From NCBI GenBank assembly GCA_027186245.1, contig CP114495.1, positions 9,044,501 to 9,108,500 of the forward strand: 64,000 bases of DNA, in the 5' to 3' direction. The number at the start of each line of letters is the position of its first letter. Within the stretch, counting starts at the first letter, position 1. Of this stretch, positions 1 through 10,827 are shown piece by piece. Source of the DNA: Coriaria nepalensis. Lineage: Eukaryota; Streptophyta; Magnoliopsida; Cucurbitales; Coriariaceae. The notes under the pieces were generated by a model that worked only from the letters and a program-made list of their open reading frames with translations, was not told the DNA's origin and ran no database searches. The translations under genes were made by a program, and so were the position numbers.

Positions 1-669
1 GATAACGCTTTCTCCAGGAGCAAGAATTCCGCCAGGCGGACGCATATAACAACTCTTTGAAGACGTAGTTTGAAACTGCAGGTTGATATAAGTCAAAGAC
101 AGTTGGAAAAAGAACATGAAATATCGTTAAAGTTCAATTTTTGCGGTCTGAATTAGGTCATAAAATACCTTAAAAGCTACATGAGATTTGCTATTATTCT
201 TCAGTTTAATAGCACTTTTCACCTGCTTTCCTGGTTCATCTTCAAAATTAACCACAGTAGAAAATCAGGCTACGAATTGAAAAATGAAAGCAGAAATCAG
301 GCCGCATTTGTCTACCAACTTTTCTCAGGAATCAAACAGAATCCAAGTCAGCTCGCAATTTGGAAAGGTAATTTTGAAAAATCGAGACATCAAGTTATTC
401 AAATTAGATCAGAAGCAAAACCGATTCTTACAGGGGAAGTAGAGAAAATTAGTAGGGTCGAGTAGGAGCCTCCGCCGAGGAAGAAGGAGCGACCTCGCAA
501 CAGATGACACCGTTTTGGTGGAAGTATGTCGGTCGCTCGGTCCATTGATACTTTGATGAAGATTCTGAGTCGAAGAAGAAGAAGACGACGTACTTCCCGA
601 CTGCCAGAACGGACATAGCCTGAATAGCTTCGCGTCGGAGCTTGATTTCTGTTTCTTCCCTACCGCCAT
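1..669 (-). CDS. VAP4-type vesicle-associated protein (MSP domain), 5' part only
   Basis: Three exons read on the minus strand: 669..432, 239..169 and 75..1, continuing beyond the left edge. Phases join cleanly (exon 1 ends phase 1; exon 2 adds Y-EPGKQVKSAIKLKN...VAFK; exon 3 starts FQTTSSKSC). The start MAVGKKQKSSSDAK, a Ser-rich stretch, then TVSSVARSLL, RRRLLLDP, LYFP and the MSP signature YMRPPGGILAPGESVI match plant VAP27-like proteins of the VAP4 subgroup. Family members sit on the ER and bind FFAT-motif partners at membrane contact sites. Only about 128 residues, the first half of the MSP domain, are visible; the membrane anchor, if present, lies outside. Both donors are GTAAG or GTATT and both acceptors end in AG. 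The family call is firm; the exact subgroup number is less so. Confidence 0.9.
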
Positions 670-1640
670 GGCTATGCCAAGCCAAGCTCAGCTTTTACCA
701 AAATCTAACACCTTCTTGTCAATACCGAGCTGCTGCTTTTCCTATTCCCGATTCGTTCTCTCTCTCTCACCTCTCTCTAGAGCTCAGTCTCTGAGCCTAT
801 CACGTTGGAGAAGGAGGTGGAAGGAAGGAGGGTGGCAGAGTATATGTGTAAACTGTAAAGTGCCAAACGGATCTGAGAGGGTAGGATTCAGCTGCGGTTG
901 ACTCACTTTGACATCCGTGCACTCTGCCAGGTGTCATGCTACCCGTTGACAAATTCATTGACATCCGTGCTGGTCAGGACAGATCAACCTACGTCACTTC
1001 CTCGATTTGGGACGATATGGAATTTTTCAGAAGAAGGTTGTTGAAATCATAACTGCTGATATAATAACTCACCAAGAGTGTGTTTTATACTCGCAACGCG
1101 TGTGCGTGATTACACGGTCCAATAATATGGCGACAAATGGAGTGTCAATCTGGGTAGTAGTAATGGGCGGGATTAATGGTGAGATTTAAGGAGTAGGTAC
1201 AAGGGAGGGGATTTGTACGGCGCTTAGGAAGGGTGGGTAGTAGTAATCATCAAATGCTTATTATTAAGATGAAGAAAATTACATCCTAATAAGAGCAACT
1301 CCCCTCATTATTCAGTAAATTTAACAGAAGAGTGGAGAAATCTCATCAAATATAATATATAAAACAAAAGCTTCGAACAGTTACTTAAGAACCTGCTCCA
1401 GAATTACCTTCTCTTAGCAAAGAGAAGTCTATTATTAACAATGGAAAGGTGCATGAACAATTTACACACATAATCTCCATTATTTACGCTAGCAAAAATC
1501 TCACCACAATCAGTTTTAACTTTTAAGGGTAACATTACTCAATTCATGTTTTAACTCATTTGTAGTCACAGCTTAAGCCTTAATCACCTCTTATTCCTCA
1601 AACCCGAACGGAAGACATATATTGTTGTTGAAACAGTGCA

Positions 1641-1760
1641 ACTATCAATGCAAGTCTGAAAGGATTGTTCTTGATAAGGCAAGTCTGAAAGGAAGTCTAC
1701 TTAGTTAATGCAAGAACATGATCATCGCAATATAATATTACACAAATGTATGAGGGCGAA
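1641..1760 (+). repeat. Dispersed repeat copy 1
   Basis: Contains a block of AATGCAAGAACATGATCATC followed by GCAATATAATATTACAC. Related, diverged blocks occur at about 2552-2632 and 56815-56935 in the same orientation, also preceded by a (G)CAGGTC-GAAAGGA-like segment. Copies 1 and 3 also share a GTATGAGGG / GCATGAGGG tail. No coding capacity is evident. Confidence 0.55.
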
Positions 1761-2551
1761 AATCAGTTTTTCCTCGGTCGAAGCAAGGTTCCTCTATCGA
1801 AGGAGCTGCTAGGTACTTTGCTCTTACCTAGCTGAGCAAAGTCTTACAACATCTACGCACAAATCACACAAATCTTTCCCCAGTTGACCAAGTGAGAATA
1901 AATTGTGCTTTTCATTTATATGAGATTCTCTTATCTTATACTCAAATTTAGTAGCCAGTTTGTTTATTGTTTAGTGCATTTGATCACCTCCTCCAAATGT
2001 TCAATAGCGTTTTCAATATCCTCCATGTTCCTAATTAATCATACGATAAATAATGAACTAGCAATAAACAAAATGAATCAATCAATGACTGATCGAGTTA
2101 GATCGATGAGCTCACTTAATGTTTTTGGCCCTCTTTCTCTAAATACAAATTTTATTGCTTTTATTTATTAATTAAAAATATTAGCGTTAAATAGTTTGCT
2201 CATACGTAGAAAAAGATAGTAATAATTTTGAGATGAGAATTCTATTCCACCCTCTTTAAAATCTTGTGGTTTAACCCTTTTTAATAGAAAGATATCTACA
2301 TCAAAAAAAAAAAAAAAACTCTCTTTCATGTTCCAAAAAACATATCTTAAAAGGACCTAGCTGGCCCCAGTCCTCTAATTCAAGTATGAAGGTATTGAAT
2401 CAGCTGAGATGGAACACAAAGGACCAAGCGATCGACCGATCTGTTGTTTTTAAGGAAAGGCAATTAGTAGATTTATTGCTAGTAAAAGATGAATATGGAA
2501 ATTAAGATGGGATGATGAGGTTGCAAGTCAAAAGGAATGCAAATTAGTTGT

Positions 2552-2632
2552 TGTTGGTCAGGCAGGTCAAAAAGGAACGGTAGTTGGTCAATGCAAGAAC
2601 GTGATGAGAAGTGGCAATATAATATTACATTT
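2552..2632 (+). repeat. Dispersed repeat copy 2
   Basis: Same block as the copy at 1641-1760: GTCAATGCAAGAACGTGATG then GGCAATATAATATTACA. It lies about 200 bp upstream of the RHPY-1 start codon. Confidence 0.5.
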
Positions 2633-2824
2633 ACTTTAATCAAGTCTTTTTTTAACATATATTCACTTACTTTCCTTGAAGTTGTCACCATCTTTACAGC
2701 AAGGTCTATCAAAATCCTATATAGAATCAATGATGTTATCTTCTTCTCTCTATCAAACGATGAACTTATTTCCAGATTCTTGATCTATAGACTACTGAGG
2801 TATACAGTTCGAGATAAGAATCAG

Positions 2825-3495
2825 TATGGATCCAAGCCAGAACGGGTAATTTACAGTTTGAAATCGTATTTCCTTCAGATTGAATCTCGTTTCCTTCTTA
2901 CTCAATTAACATCAATAGCAGCAAAAATTAACCATCCCTCTTTTTTCCCCCCTTATTTTGATACTTATGAAGCTCCAAAACCAAGCCTGGATTCGAGGAG
3001 TACCTCAAGTATTATGCTACTCAAAGACTCAATCAACTGAAGCAGCTCAAGGAAGACATGGAAGTGATCAAAAGAACCTCGCCGGAGCTGATTGAAACAA
3101 AGACTCTAGTGGAGTCAATGAAGGAGCGTCACCCCTATAAAATGTTAACCCAAGAAGATGAAGATTGGTTGATCAAAGTCGATCCGATCACTGAAGGCAC
3201 CAAGATCAAAGAAGCCGAAGAGCGGATAAAGTTGAGATGCTCGGGTGCAGGGCTTAAACAGATTATCCATGAGATCGTTGAAGAAGCTAGAAGGAATCAT
3301 AAGGAGGGAAAGGAAATTCCCAAACCTCAAAGCAAAATTGTAGATCCAAAAAAGAATCTAGCATCAACCGTTGGTCAACATACTGGTGGTGGTCAGAAGA
3401 ATACAGGTCTTGGTGTAACTGCAGTTGGTGGTACGATTCACAACCCGATCACAAACATAACAGTTAATGGAAATGTGAGCATGGGCAGCAGCTGA
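2825..3495 (+). CDS. RHPY-1: uncharacterised protein with Gly/Asn-rich C-terminal tail
   Basis: Two-exon model: exon 1 2825..2844 (MDPSQN plus two bases, donor GG|GTAATT) and exon 2 2973..3495, giving 180 aa. The model is supported by the paralogues at 5582 and 48338, which have the same tiny phase-2 first exon. I do not recognise the family. Visible parts: a helical N-terminus (GFEEYLKYYATQRLNQLKQL), the motif ERHPYKMLTQEDEDWLIKVD, a charged helix with IKLRCSGAGLK, then KEGKEIPKP and a low-complexity linker. The tail is rich in Gly, Asn, Thr and Val (GVTAVGGTIHN...ITVNGNVSMG). No signal peptide or membrane segment is apparent. The tail resembles those of the coiled-coil proteins near 51-64 kb. 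A shorter model starting at 3058 is possible, but it would drop the conserved N-terminal helix. Confidence 0.7.
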
Positions 3496-3956
3496 AATTT
3501 GATTGCTATTTCTCATAAATTCATGCAGCCCTCATGGGTCATTTGATTGATGGAAAAAATGAAAAAGAAAAGTTATTTATTAGCTACAGATCCGACTCTT
3601 ATCTATTTCAATTGCACTTCTAAAATATGCAGTGCATTTAATTTTACGCCATTCCAAATTTGGAACTATCACATTCTTTACACGTATGAAATTTGTTACA
3701 TTACACTTCAAATGGAGAGAAATTGTTTCTATTAGCTACCACTAGCATTTGTTTCGGGGTGTAAAGTAGAGTTGTTACTTTGGCCCAAAAAGAAAAGAGA
3801 GAGAGAGAGAGTAATGTTGTGACTGTATTAATATTATATTTTTGGATATGAAATAAATTAACATAAGGTAGCTAATACTCCTTTAATCATTGAAATTCAT
3901 TGAACAAAATTTTACGAATCTATTTTACAAGAATATTCAATTAAGAGGGTGATCAA

Positions 3957-4235
3957 TTAATTAAGCCCCCAACAATTCATGTACATAACTTTTCTAAGAG
4001 ATTCTTCATTTTGTTTCAACTTCTGATCATCTCTAAACAGCTTGTTAGAAAAGGCAGAAGGAGATTGAGAAGACAAGCTCTTGGGGGTTGCTTGAGAGTA
4101 AGATCTGATGTTGTTCTTGGCATGTTGTTGGAGTGATCTTAGAACATAATTCCACCTGCAAAAGCCTTGATCTTTCAAAGCCTCTACTGCTCCAATGCTT
4201 GCTGCCACTATCACTCTCCTGCTTGTGGCGCTCAT
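3957..4235 (-). CDS. Wound-induced protein, DUF3774 family (copy 1)
   Basis: Intronless, 92 aa. MSATSRRVIVAASIGAVEAL, then KDQGFCRWNYVLRSLQQHAK, a Ser/Gln-rich middle, and the C-terminal signature EESLRKVMYMNCWGLN are diagnostic of the plant wound-responsive DUF3774 family. These are small proteins induced by wounding and stress; their biochemical role is poorly known. The hydrophobic N-terminus (VIVAASIGAVEAL) is typical of the family. It is the first of three same-strand paralogues here (also 6473-6745 and 8394-8708), and it is paired with the RHPY gene upstream as part of a duplicated unit. Confidence 0.92.
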   Translation of the reverse strand: MSATSRRVIVAASIGAVEALKDQGFCRWNYVLRSLQQHAKNNIRSYSQATPKSLSSQSPSAFSNKLFRDDQKLKQNEESLRKVMYMNCWGLN

Positions 4236-4324
4236 TTTTCTTTTTTCTTTCTTTTTGGTTGAAATTGAATGAAGGGATTTTGTGTTTGATTTGGTTTGAA
4301 TATTTTGGAGGAGAGAGAAGTAGT

Positions 4325-4332
4325 TATATATA
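4325..4332 (-). promoter_or_regulatory. TATA box of DUF3774 copy 1
   Basis: TATATATA about 90 bp upstream of the ATG at 4235. The same element occurs at similar spacing before the other two DUF3774 genes (near 6840 and 8790). Confidence 0.6.
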
Positions 4333-4339
4333 GAGAGAT

Positions 4340-5581
4340 TAGAGAGTGAGATCTTGTAACACAGTGTTGAGGGGATTGTGACGGAAACAAGTGGCAGTTC
4401 TTACCAGCAGTTTGGGAGAGAGTGCTCATGGTTTTTAGAGACCAAAACCATTTTCTCCTTATGGCTATCGGTTGTGAATATGGACAATCCCAATGAAGAA
4501 GATGATAGGACATGAACCTTAGCAAATAAGACAGCAAACGAAAAATTTAGGAATATTGTGGGTCACAATTCCAGAACCACACGCTTACAGTCTGTGGCCT
4601 GTTTTGTTTTGTTTTTTTGTTTTTCTTTTGGCCAAACAAGTTTGTGGCCTGCTTAACAACGCAAAGGCCTGCCGACAAGAAATGATGATGTGTTTATGAA
4701 ATTTTACACGTCTACTTGGTAAGATTAATTAATAAATTTAAAAAAAAAGGTATTTTATTCCCACCAAAAGCCTAAAGTGTAAGTAAGAACATAAGTATCG
4801 TGACTATATATTAATATCTGATTAGTCTTATATTTACACGATATATGAAAATCTGTTGAAGCAAGTTTAAGAAAAGTATAGTTAGATGTTATAATATATT
4901 AAACAAACATACAAATTAATGTTCAATTTTTGTCCTAGGGTAATATTGCACGATTCATGTTTAACACCCATTTTAACTCCTCCCTTGGTAATGATAGCTT
5001 TATGAGATTAACTAAAGTAAATTCGGAAGATGAGAAAAACATGGCTAGAAGATGAGGTGGTCTGTGGTAGGCATGAATGTTAGTTGTTGAGAATGGTTTC
5101 CAAATTTCTATGATGAAGACGATTGTTTGAGTCTATTCAATGACCATTCTCCAATGACCATTCTGCTCAGAAAAGCTACACTGATCAAACTTTTCCCCTT
5201 AAATAAATCTATTCAAATTAATATGAATGCAACCTTCCCCATAACAACAAATTGAGGGGCTGAATTTGAGCATAAATCTCTATTAAGTAATATACAAATC
5301 TTAAATCTTGATTAACGTTGTTCTTTATATCTTAATTAGCGAGCGTCATAGACTCAGATGAATAAAAAAAAGAAGGCTTAAATAACACGACAGACAAGTT
5401 GCGACAATTGAGGCACCAGTAACTCTCATGCCAAATATTTTCTAATGCAAATTGCTTATTAATTTATTGTACACTAGCTATAGTTGCTGGAACTGGGATA
5501 TCGATGTTTAAACTCGTGATGAATATCTTAAAACTTGATCTACTGAGAAAGATCATTAATTTGTTCTAGCTACAGATCAAC
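4340..5581. other. Intergenic between DUF3774-1 and RHPY-2
   Basis: No coding feature supported. AT-rich, with diverged similarity to the 2.2-2.8 kb region only close to the RHPY-2 first exon. Confidence 0.5.
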
Positions 5582-6065
5582 ATGGAAATCCCGGCAAGGT
5601 AAATTTAACTGATTTCAGTCCCGTTTCTTTCAGATTATGGCATTATTATTATCATATATTTGCATAAATCTAATTAAGAAACCTCTACATATAGCACCAA
5701 AACAAAGCATGGATTCGAGGAGTATCTGAAATATTCTGCTACTCAAAGGCTAAATCAACTGAGGCAACTCAAGGAAGACATGGAAACAAAGACACTAGTG
5801 GATTCAATGAAGGAGCGTCATCCCTATAAAATGTTAACCCCAGAAGATGAAGAGTTGTTGGTCAAAGTTGATCTGATCACTAAAGGTACAAAGATCAAAG
5901 AATCCGAAGAGCGGATAAAGTTGAGATGCTTGGGTGCCGGGCTTAAAAGACATTATCAATGAGATCATTGAAGAAGCTAGAAGAAATCATAAGGAGGGAA
6001 AGGAAATTCCCAAACCTCCAAGAAAAATTGTAGATCCAAAAAAGAATCCAGCATCAACTGTTGAT
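5582..6065 (+). pseudogene. RHPY-2: broken copy of the RHPY gene
   Basis: Exon 1 5582..5598 (MEIPA plus AG, donor GTAAAT) and exon 2 from 5695 (TKTKHGFEEYLKYSATQRLN...) match RHPY-1 closely. Compared with RHPY-1, about nine codons after KEDME are missing (the VIKRTSPEL region). The frame then breaks near 5948, where GCTTAAAAGACATTATC replaces GCTTAAACAGATTATCC (an extra base). Similarity continues in the shifted frame through KEGKEIPKP and stops near 6065, just before the Gly/Asn-rich tail would start. I infer a pseudogene; a truncated product of about 89 residues could still be made. Confidence 0.75.
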
Positions 6066-6472
6066 CACCTAATGAGCTTGAAAATTGACAGGTTGTAGGT
6101 AAATTCCTCAAACGACTTGAAAATTGCTTCCGGGTAACGAAATCAAAATAGTTTTCAGGATAACTATGAACAGGATGAATAGGATTCGATCACCTAATGA
6201 GCTTTTTTCTTTTTGTTCTTAACCAACCACACTTATTGATTGTTCTAGTCCACTTAAGAACCAACTACAAAAAAAGCTGATTCCTATTATCTTGCCCATA
6301 ATTCTTAAGTGGACTTATCCATCCAAGAATTTCTCTTTCTTAATTGATCACATAAATCTAATTGATCATTAGATCCAATAGAGTACTAATTGAGGGATCA
6401 GTCCAAGAAATTCATTGAACAAAATTCTAAAATCTATATTTTACAAGAATATTCAATTAAGAGGCTGATTAA
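6066..6472. other. Short intergenic stretch after RHPY-2
   Basis: No gene seen. Contains a short repeat of the phrase GATCACCTAATGAGCTT (6064 and 6189 regions). Confidence 0.5.
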
Positions 6473-6745
6473 TTAGTTAAGCCCCCAACAACTAATGTAC
6501 ATAACTTTTCTAAGAGATTCTTCATTTTGTTTCAACTTCTGATCTTCCCTCAACTTGTTTGAAAAGGCAAAAGAAGATTGAGAAGACAAGCTCTTGGGCG
6601 CATGAGAGTAAGATCTGATGCTGTTCTTGGCGTGTTGTTGGAGTGATCTTAGAACATAATTCCACCTGCAAAAGCCTTGATCTTTTAAAGCCTCTACTGC
6701 TCCAATGCTTGCTGCCACTATCACACTCCTGCTTGTTGCACTCAT
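6473..6745 (-). CDS. Wound-induced protein, DUF3774 family (copy 2)
   Basis: Intronless, 90 aa, nearly identical to the copy at 3957-4235 (MSATSRSVIVAASIGAVEAL, CRWNYVLRSLQQHAKNSIRS, EESLRKVMYISCWGLN), with small deletions in the Ser-rich middle. The flanks are also alike, so this gene and RHPY-2 arose by tandem duplication of a two-gene unit of about 2.5-2.8 kb. The frame is intact, so it is probably functional even though its neighbour RHPY-2 is broken. Confidence 0.92.
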   Translation of the reverse strand: MSATSRSVIVAASIGAVEALKDQGFCRWNYVLRSLQQHAKNSIRSYSHAPKSLSSQSSFAFSNKLREDQKLKQNEESLRKVMYISCWGLN

Positions 6746-6839
6746 TTTTATTTTCTTTAATTATTTTTGGTTGAAATTGAGTTAAGGGATTTTGTGTTTG
6801 ATTTGGTTTGAATGTTTTTATTTTTTGGAGAGAAGTAGG

Positions 6840-6848
6840 TTATATATA
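6840..6848 (-). promoter_or_regulatory. TATA box of DUF3774 copy 2
   Basis: TATATATA about 95 bp upstream of the ATG at 6745, in the same position as in copy 1. Confidence 0.6.
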
Positions 6849-6849
6849 G

Positions 6850-8393
6850 AGATCAGATAACTGATCAGAGTAAGATGAGAGTATTGAGGGGGTTGGGACA
6901 AAACAAGTGGCAGTTATTACAAGCAGTTTGGGAGATACTCATGGTTTTTAAAGGCCAAAAACCATTTTCTTTAATTATTCTACTCGATGCCAATTGGTTC
7001 TGAATATGGGCCCCATCGGCTTAATTATTGCTATAGGACAATCCCAATGGAGATGATCATTAGATAAATGGATGTTGATAAGAAAGGAACCTTAGCAAAT
7101 AAGACAAAAAAAAAAACCGAAATACAAGAATATTGTGGGTCACAATGCCAAAACCGCATGCTCAGTTTATGCCTAATGGTTTGTTTAACAGCGCAAAGGA
7201 TAACCAACTAGGAATGATAATAATGCGTCAGAAAATTTTCGTGGTGTACTGGTTGGTAAGATTGATTAATAAGTAGATAGCACCTAGGGCGGTTAAAATG
7301 GGTCGACTTTTCGGTCTAATACATACTCCGGTAGAAAATTTTGGATCGAAACCTTGCATGACCCATTTTAAATAGGCTAGGCTAAGCCCAGCCGCCCAAG
7401 TGCAAGAGCCAGGCTTGGACACAATTTCAAGCTTGCCCGGCCCGGTATGGCCCAACCCATTAACTATACATTTTAAAATTCAATTTTTTAAATCTTTATA
7501 CTTTTTTTCTTTTATAATTAAAAGGGAGTCGTTAAAAAATATAATAATTTAAAGGAGGTATTTATTTACTTAATATGATTAGTGCTATGTTAAAATTTTA
7601 CCATACCATTAATTAATTACATAAATATAAAATCACATTGTACATGTTGAGAAGTAAGCCTTTATCCCGTTATTCAAAATTTCAAGTGTCCTCCTAATTT
7701 GATAAGATTAGGAAGTAAGAAACAAATTTAAGAGTCCTATTAATTTAGTAAGATTATTGTAAAAAGTTAACAAATTAAATAAGGTAAGAAAGAAAAAAGA
7801 AAAGATTATGTAATATTTTACGAAAATTGAAGATTGGAAGAAATTTGAAGATTATCCAGATAAGTGACTTGTATTTTACTTATTTTTGTTTACAAAAAAA
7901 AAATAAAAAATAAAAATCCAAAACCCAAGGTATGAATAAAAACTATGTGCTCTCCTATTGCTTGTAGTTTCCATTGTCCTTATCTTATCTGGTTCCCATG
8001 GATAAAGCTCTCTGAATAGTAAACAAAAAGAGACTGACATGTCTGGCCCCCAAGAATAACTCATCAACCATGCTCGCAGCTGTAAGTGATATCGAGTCTA
8101 ATTTTACCTTTCTCCTTAGGGAACAACTAAATCAAGTGGATAGATTGGATTTACATAATCGAAGCAACTCTTCCTCTCTCTCTCTCTCTCTATCTCTCCA
8201 TTTTAACAGATTGATTGGCACCATAACTCAATATAAGAAGTTTGAACTCATTTTACTAGAGAGGAATCGGATCCTTACGTTACATAATTACAGAAAGTTT
8301 GCAATCATGAAGAAAATTTGATTATCATACCAAGTAATTGTACACATCCCATAATCATCAATTACAGAAAAATGGAATGGGATATAATGATGT
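6850..8393. other. Intergenic between DUF3774 copies 2 and 3
   Basis: No gene supported. At about 7275-7455 there is a GC-richer patch with GGGTCGACTTTTCGG and GCCCGGCCCGGTATGGCCCA phrases, typical of non-autonomous plant repeats. CT microsatellite at 8176-8200. Confidence 0.5.
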
Positions 8394-8708
8394 CTAATTA
8401 TTAGGACCCCAACAACTTAAATACATAACAGTTCTAAGCGATTCTTCAGATTGAGAAACCTTCTTCATCATTTTCTCATCCCTGAATTTATTAGAAATAG
8501 CAGCAGAAGATTGAGAAGCTGATACCCTCTTGGCCTGAGAAGAAGAAGAAGAAGAAGAAGAAGCTGATCTGATATTATTGATGTTGTTCTTAGCATGCTG
8601 TTGAACTGATCTTAGGACATAGTTCCACCTGCAGATTCCTTGATCTTTCAAGGCTTCTACTGTTGCTATGCTTGCTGCCACAATCCAAGCTCTTCTTGTT
8701 GCACTCAT
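8394..8708 (-). CDS. Wound-induced protein, DUF3774 family (copy 3)
   Basis: Intronless, 104 aa from the ATG at 8708 (MSATRRAWIVAASIATVEAL; the upstream TTG is not used as a start in plants). The conserved parts CRWNYVLRSVQQHAKNNI and EESLRTVMYLSCWGPNN are present. It differs from copies 1 and 2 by a longer middle with a run of Ser codons made by an AGA/GAA trinucleotide repeat (about 8538-8564), so length variation between alleles is likely. It is closer to the family consensus end (CWGPN) than the other two and probably represents the older gene. Confidence 0.92.
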   Translation of the reverse strand: MSATRRAWIVAASIATVEALKDQGICRWNYVLRSVQQHAKNNINNIRSASSSSSSSSQAKRVSASQSSAAISNKFRDEKMMKKVSQSEESLRTVMYLSCWGPNN

Positions 8709-8786
8709 TTTCAATGTAGAGAAATTTTCTGGGTTTGAATTTGTTGGTTGATTGTTGTTAGATGGGGAGAGAAGGGTGTTTTTTGG

Positions 8787-8794
8787 TTATATAG
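8787..8794 (-). promoter_or_regulatory. TATA box of DUF3774 copy 3
   Basis: CTATATAA about 80 bp upstream of the ATG at 8708, matching the position in the other two paralogues. Confidence 0.55.
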
Positions 8795-8799
8795 AAAGA

Positions 8800-10080
8800 A
8801 TAGACACTCAGAAACTGTGGGTTCCTGCTGACAAAACTAGAGGCGGTTTAGTTTACCAGCTGTTTGGGAGAGTTACTGGTTTTTTGAATGATTAAAAAAT
8901 GTTTTTTTTTTAATTGTTGTAATAATAAATCATGAATTTAACCTGTAACTTATTCCTAAACTTATATTCTATTACTTTTATCACCCATTAAATTTTTATT
9001 ATTTATAATTTCTACCTCCAATATTAAAAAATTTAAAAACTTCCCCTTACTTCCCAAATCCACCACCACTCCTTCGTCCATCCACGAGCCACCACCAGTC
9101 ACCTCGGCCAACACTGCTACCATTGTCGTCACCTCCCCCCATCATTGCTGCCATCTCCAATATTAATTTTATTTTTTAAAAATAAATTCAAATTACTTCT
9201 CTCAAACTCTTTACTCGCCGCTGTCGCCACCCAAATACCGTTACCGCCACCACCTCTTCCTCCCTCTTGAAAATCTGAATTTTCATATTACCTATGATCT
9301 AAAGAAAAAAATATATATCGAAGAAACCGATCGATCGGGTTCTCGAGTAACCAGAGATCCAAGTTCGAAGCAAAAACCTGATCAATCGATATCAGTCCCA
9401 ACCTCAAATAGTAAACCTAGATATAATCGACCTGAGTTTGTTGGTCGAACTCGGATCCGTTCGGGTCTAGGTTCGAAGCTTCACAGGCAGATTGAGATCG
9501 GGGTTTAAAGGTTGAAGCTTCAAACCCAGGTTGCGAATTTGGGTTTGAAGATCGAATCTGCAAACTCGATCTGGGTTTGAAGCTTCGACCTTTAAACTCG
9601 ACATGAGTTTGAAGATCGAACCTTTAAAATCAAATCGAGTTTGAAGTTCGACCATTAAACCCCGATCGATCGGATTTGGGTTCGTTGTTTGAGGTTTGAA
9701 TCCGAATCTCGGATTTCTCGAAAAACCAGTTGATCAAATTTCTTCGATTTTGTTTTTTTTTTAATTCTTAAAACGGTTATGTAACGATTTTTTAAAGGTT
9801 GCAGTCTACTAGGCCTGCTGATTCGGCCCAACCCAATAAGCCCGCGAAGATATTATGTCAGCCTACATAAACGAAGCCCAATAATGGTGTTTCCTCGCCA
9901 CTACGTTCCATAATTTTCAGATTTTATAGCCAGCGAATTTTTACACGTATATTCGCATATATTCACCATCGAGTGGTAGTCCCCGCCCAATCACAACCAG
10001 CCAGGGTGGCGAGATGGCAGAGCAGAATCGCCAATTCGGATTCCGATGCCATTGATTACGCTCTACAGTCTATATAGTCT
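8800..10080. other. Intergenic with degenerate tandem repeat
   Basis: No gene seen. A pyrimidine/CCACC-rich stretch (9050-9270) is followed by a repetitive block at about 9455-9665. Confidence 0.5.
9455..9665. repeat. Degenerate tandem repeat, GGGTTTGAAG-CTTCGA units
   Basis: Repeated phrases GGGTTTGAAGATCGAA, GGGTTTGAAGCTTCGACC, GAGTTTGAAGATCGAACC and GAGTTTGAAGTTCGACC are spaced roughly 35-50 bp apart, interleaved with CCTTTAAACTCGA-type phrases. The open frame across it is a by-product of the repeat. Confidence 0.55.
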
Positions 10081-10114
10081 CTATGGCTTGGGCTTGAGGT
10101 TTGAGCTAAACAAA

Positions 10115-10150
10115 ATGGCGATGGCAGTCAACTCGAGTCTCCATTGCAAG
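10115..10150 (+). other. 5' leader exon of the ABC1 kinase gene with an upstream ORF
   Basis: ATGGCGATGGCAGTC begins a short reading frame that meets a plausible donor (CAAG|GTCTGG). The likely acceptor near 10758 (GTGCAG) puts the next codons as AGA TGC TAG. This would be a 14-codon uORF upstream of the main ATG at 10828. The intron model is inferred. Confidence 0.35.
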
Positions 10151-10827
10151 GTCTGGTAACACTCTCTGAAGCTTTTCTTTTCGTTTTGTTTTGTTTTCTA
10201 GAGGTTATCCGCTGTCGATTCTTGAATGGTCTTTTTGAATCTTAATCCGTAGATTTCACTATGTTTGGTTACTGAGAAAATGAAGGGAGAGAAGGAAACG
10301 ATTTTTGTTTTTGTTTTTTTTTTTGTTTTCTCATTCCGAATTCGCACTGAGCTCTAGGAAATGGAAAATATAGTTCAGCTGTGAATCTGAGATATATAGT
10401 TTTGAATCGGAGGCATCTCTGTTATTTTATTCAAATTAGTGTTCTTCAAAATTGTCTCAGCTGACAAACGGAGGTTGTGAGACAATCGGGAATTTAAATT
10501 AGAAGTAATGGTGGTTACTTTCTGCATGTAATTTACTCAATGGCTGCTTTTGTTTGATTAATGAGCATGCTTTGATTAAACTATTACTGGTCAATTAGTC
10601 TTATCATAGCTTCAAGGTGTAAGATCTTTGACTACAAAAAAGAAAATATAGAGGTTTCTAATAACTTCTTGTGTTTCAATTTTAGTCTAATCAACGTATC
10701 CAACTTCATAATCACGTTGTATTTACACTCTGTAATATGCTTATTTTATCTGTGCAGAGATGCTAGAAGACTAGCTATTAATAAGAAGCAACAGTGGTGG
10801 GGCCTGTGTGGGGGTTAAATTATTACA

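Larger units (their letters stand above)
670..2824. other. Intergenic, upstream of VAP4 and RHPY-1
   Basis: No gene supported. The small open frames here do not match any family I recognise. The stretch holds the VAP4 promoter side (CT-rich near 755-780), an A-run at 2304-2318, and two members of a dispersed repeat (about 1641-1755 and 2552-2632) that recurs near 56.8 kb. Confidence 0.6.

Noticed and set aside
668..901. Open frame opposite the VAP4 first exon
   Set aside because: It starts inside the VAP4 leader on the other strand, is Ser/Arg-rich without a recognisable domain, and is best explained as promoter/leader sequence.
2537..3040. 167-codon frame across the RHPY-1 first exon and intron
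   Set aside because: It overlaps the well-supported RHPY-1 start in another frame and has no paralogue conservation in that frame.
4232..4537. Minus-strand frame upstream of DUF3774 copy 1
   Set aside because: It covers the TATA box and leader of that gene and is not conserved upstream of copy 2.
9467..9655. Minus-strand frame with repeated F-DLQT / LKLQ-like words
   Set aside because: Produced by the tandem repeat block; not a protein family I recognise.
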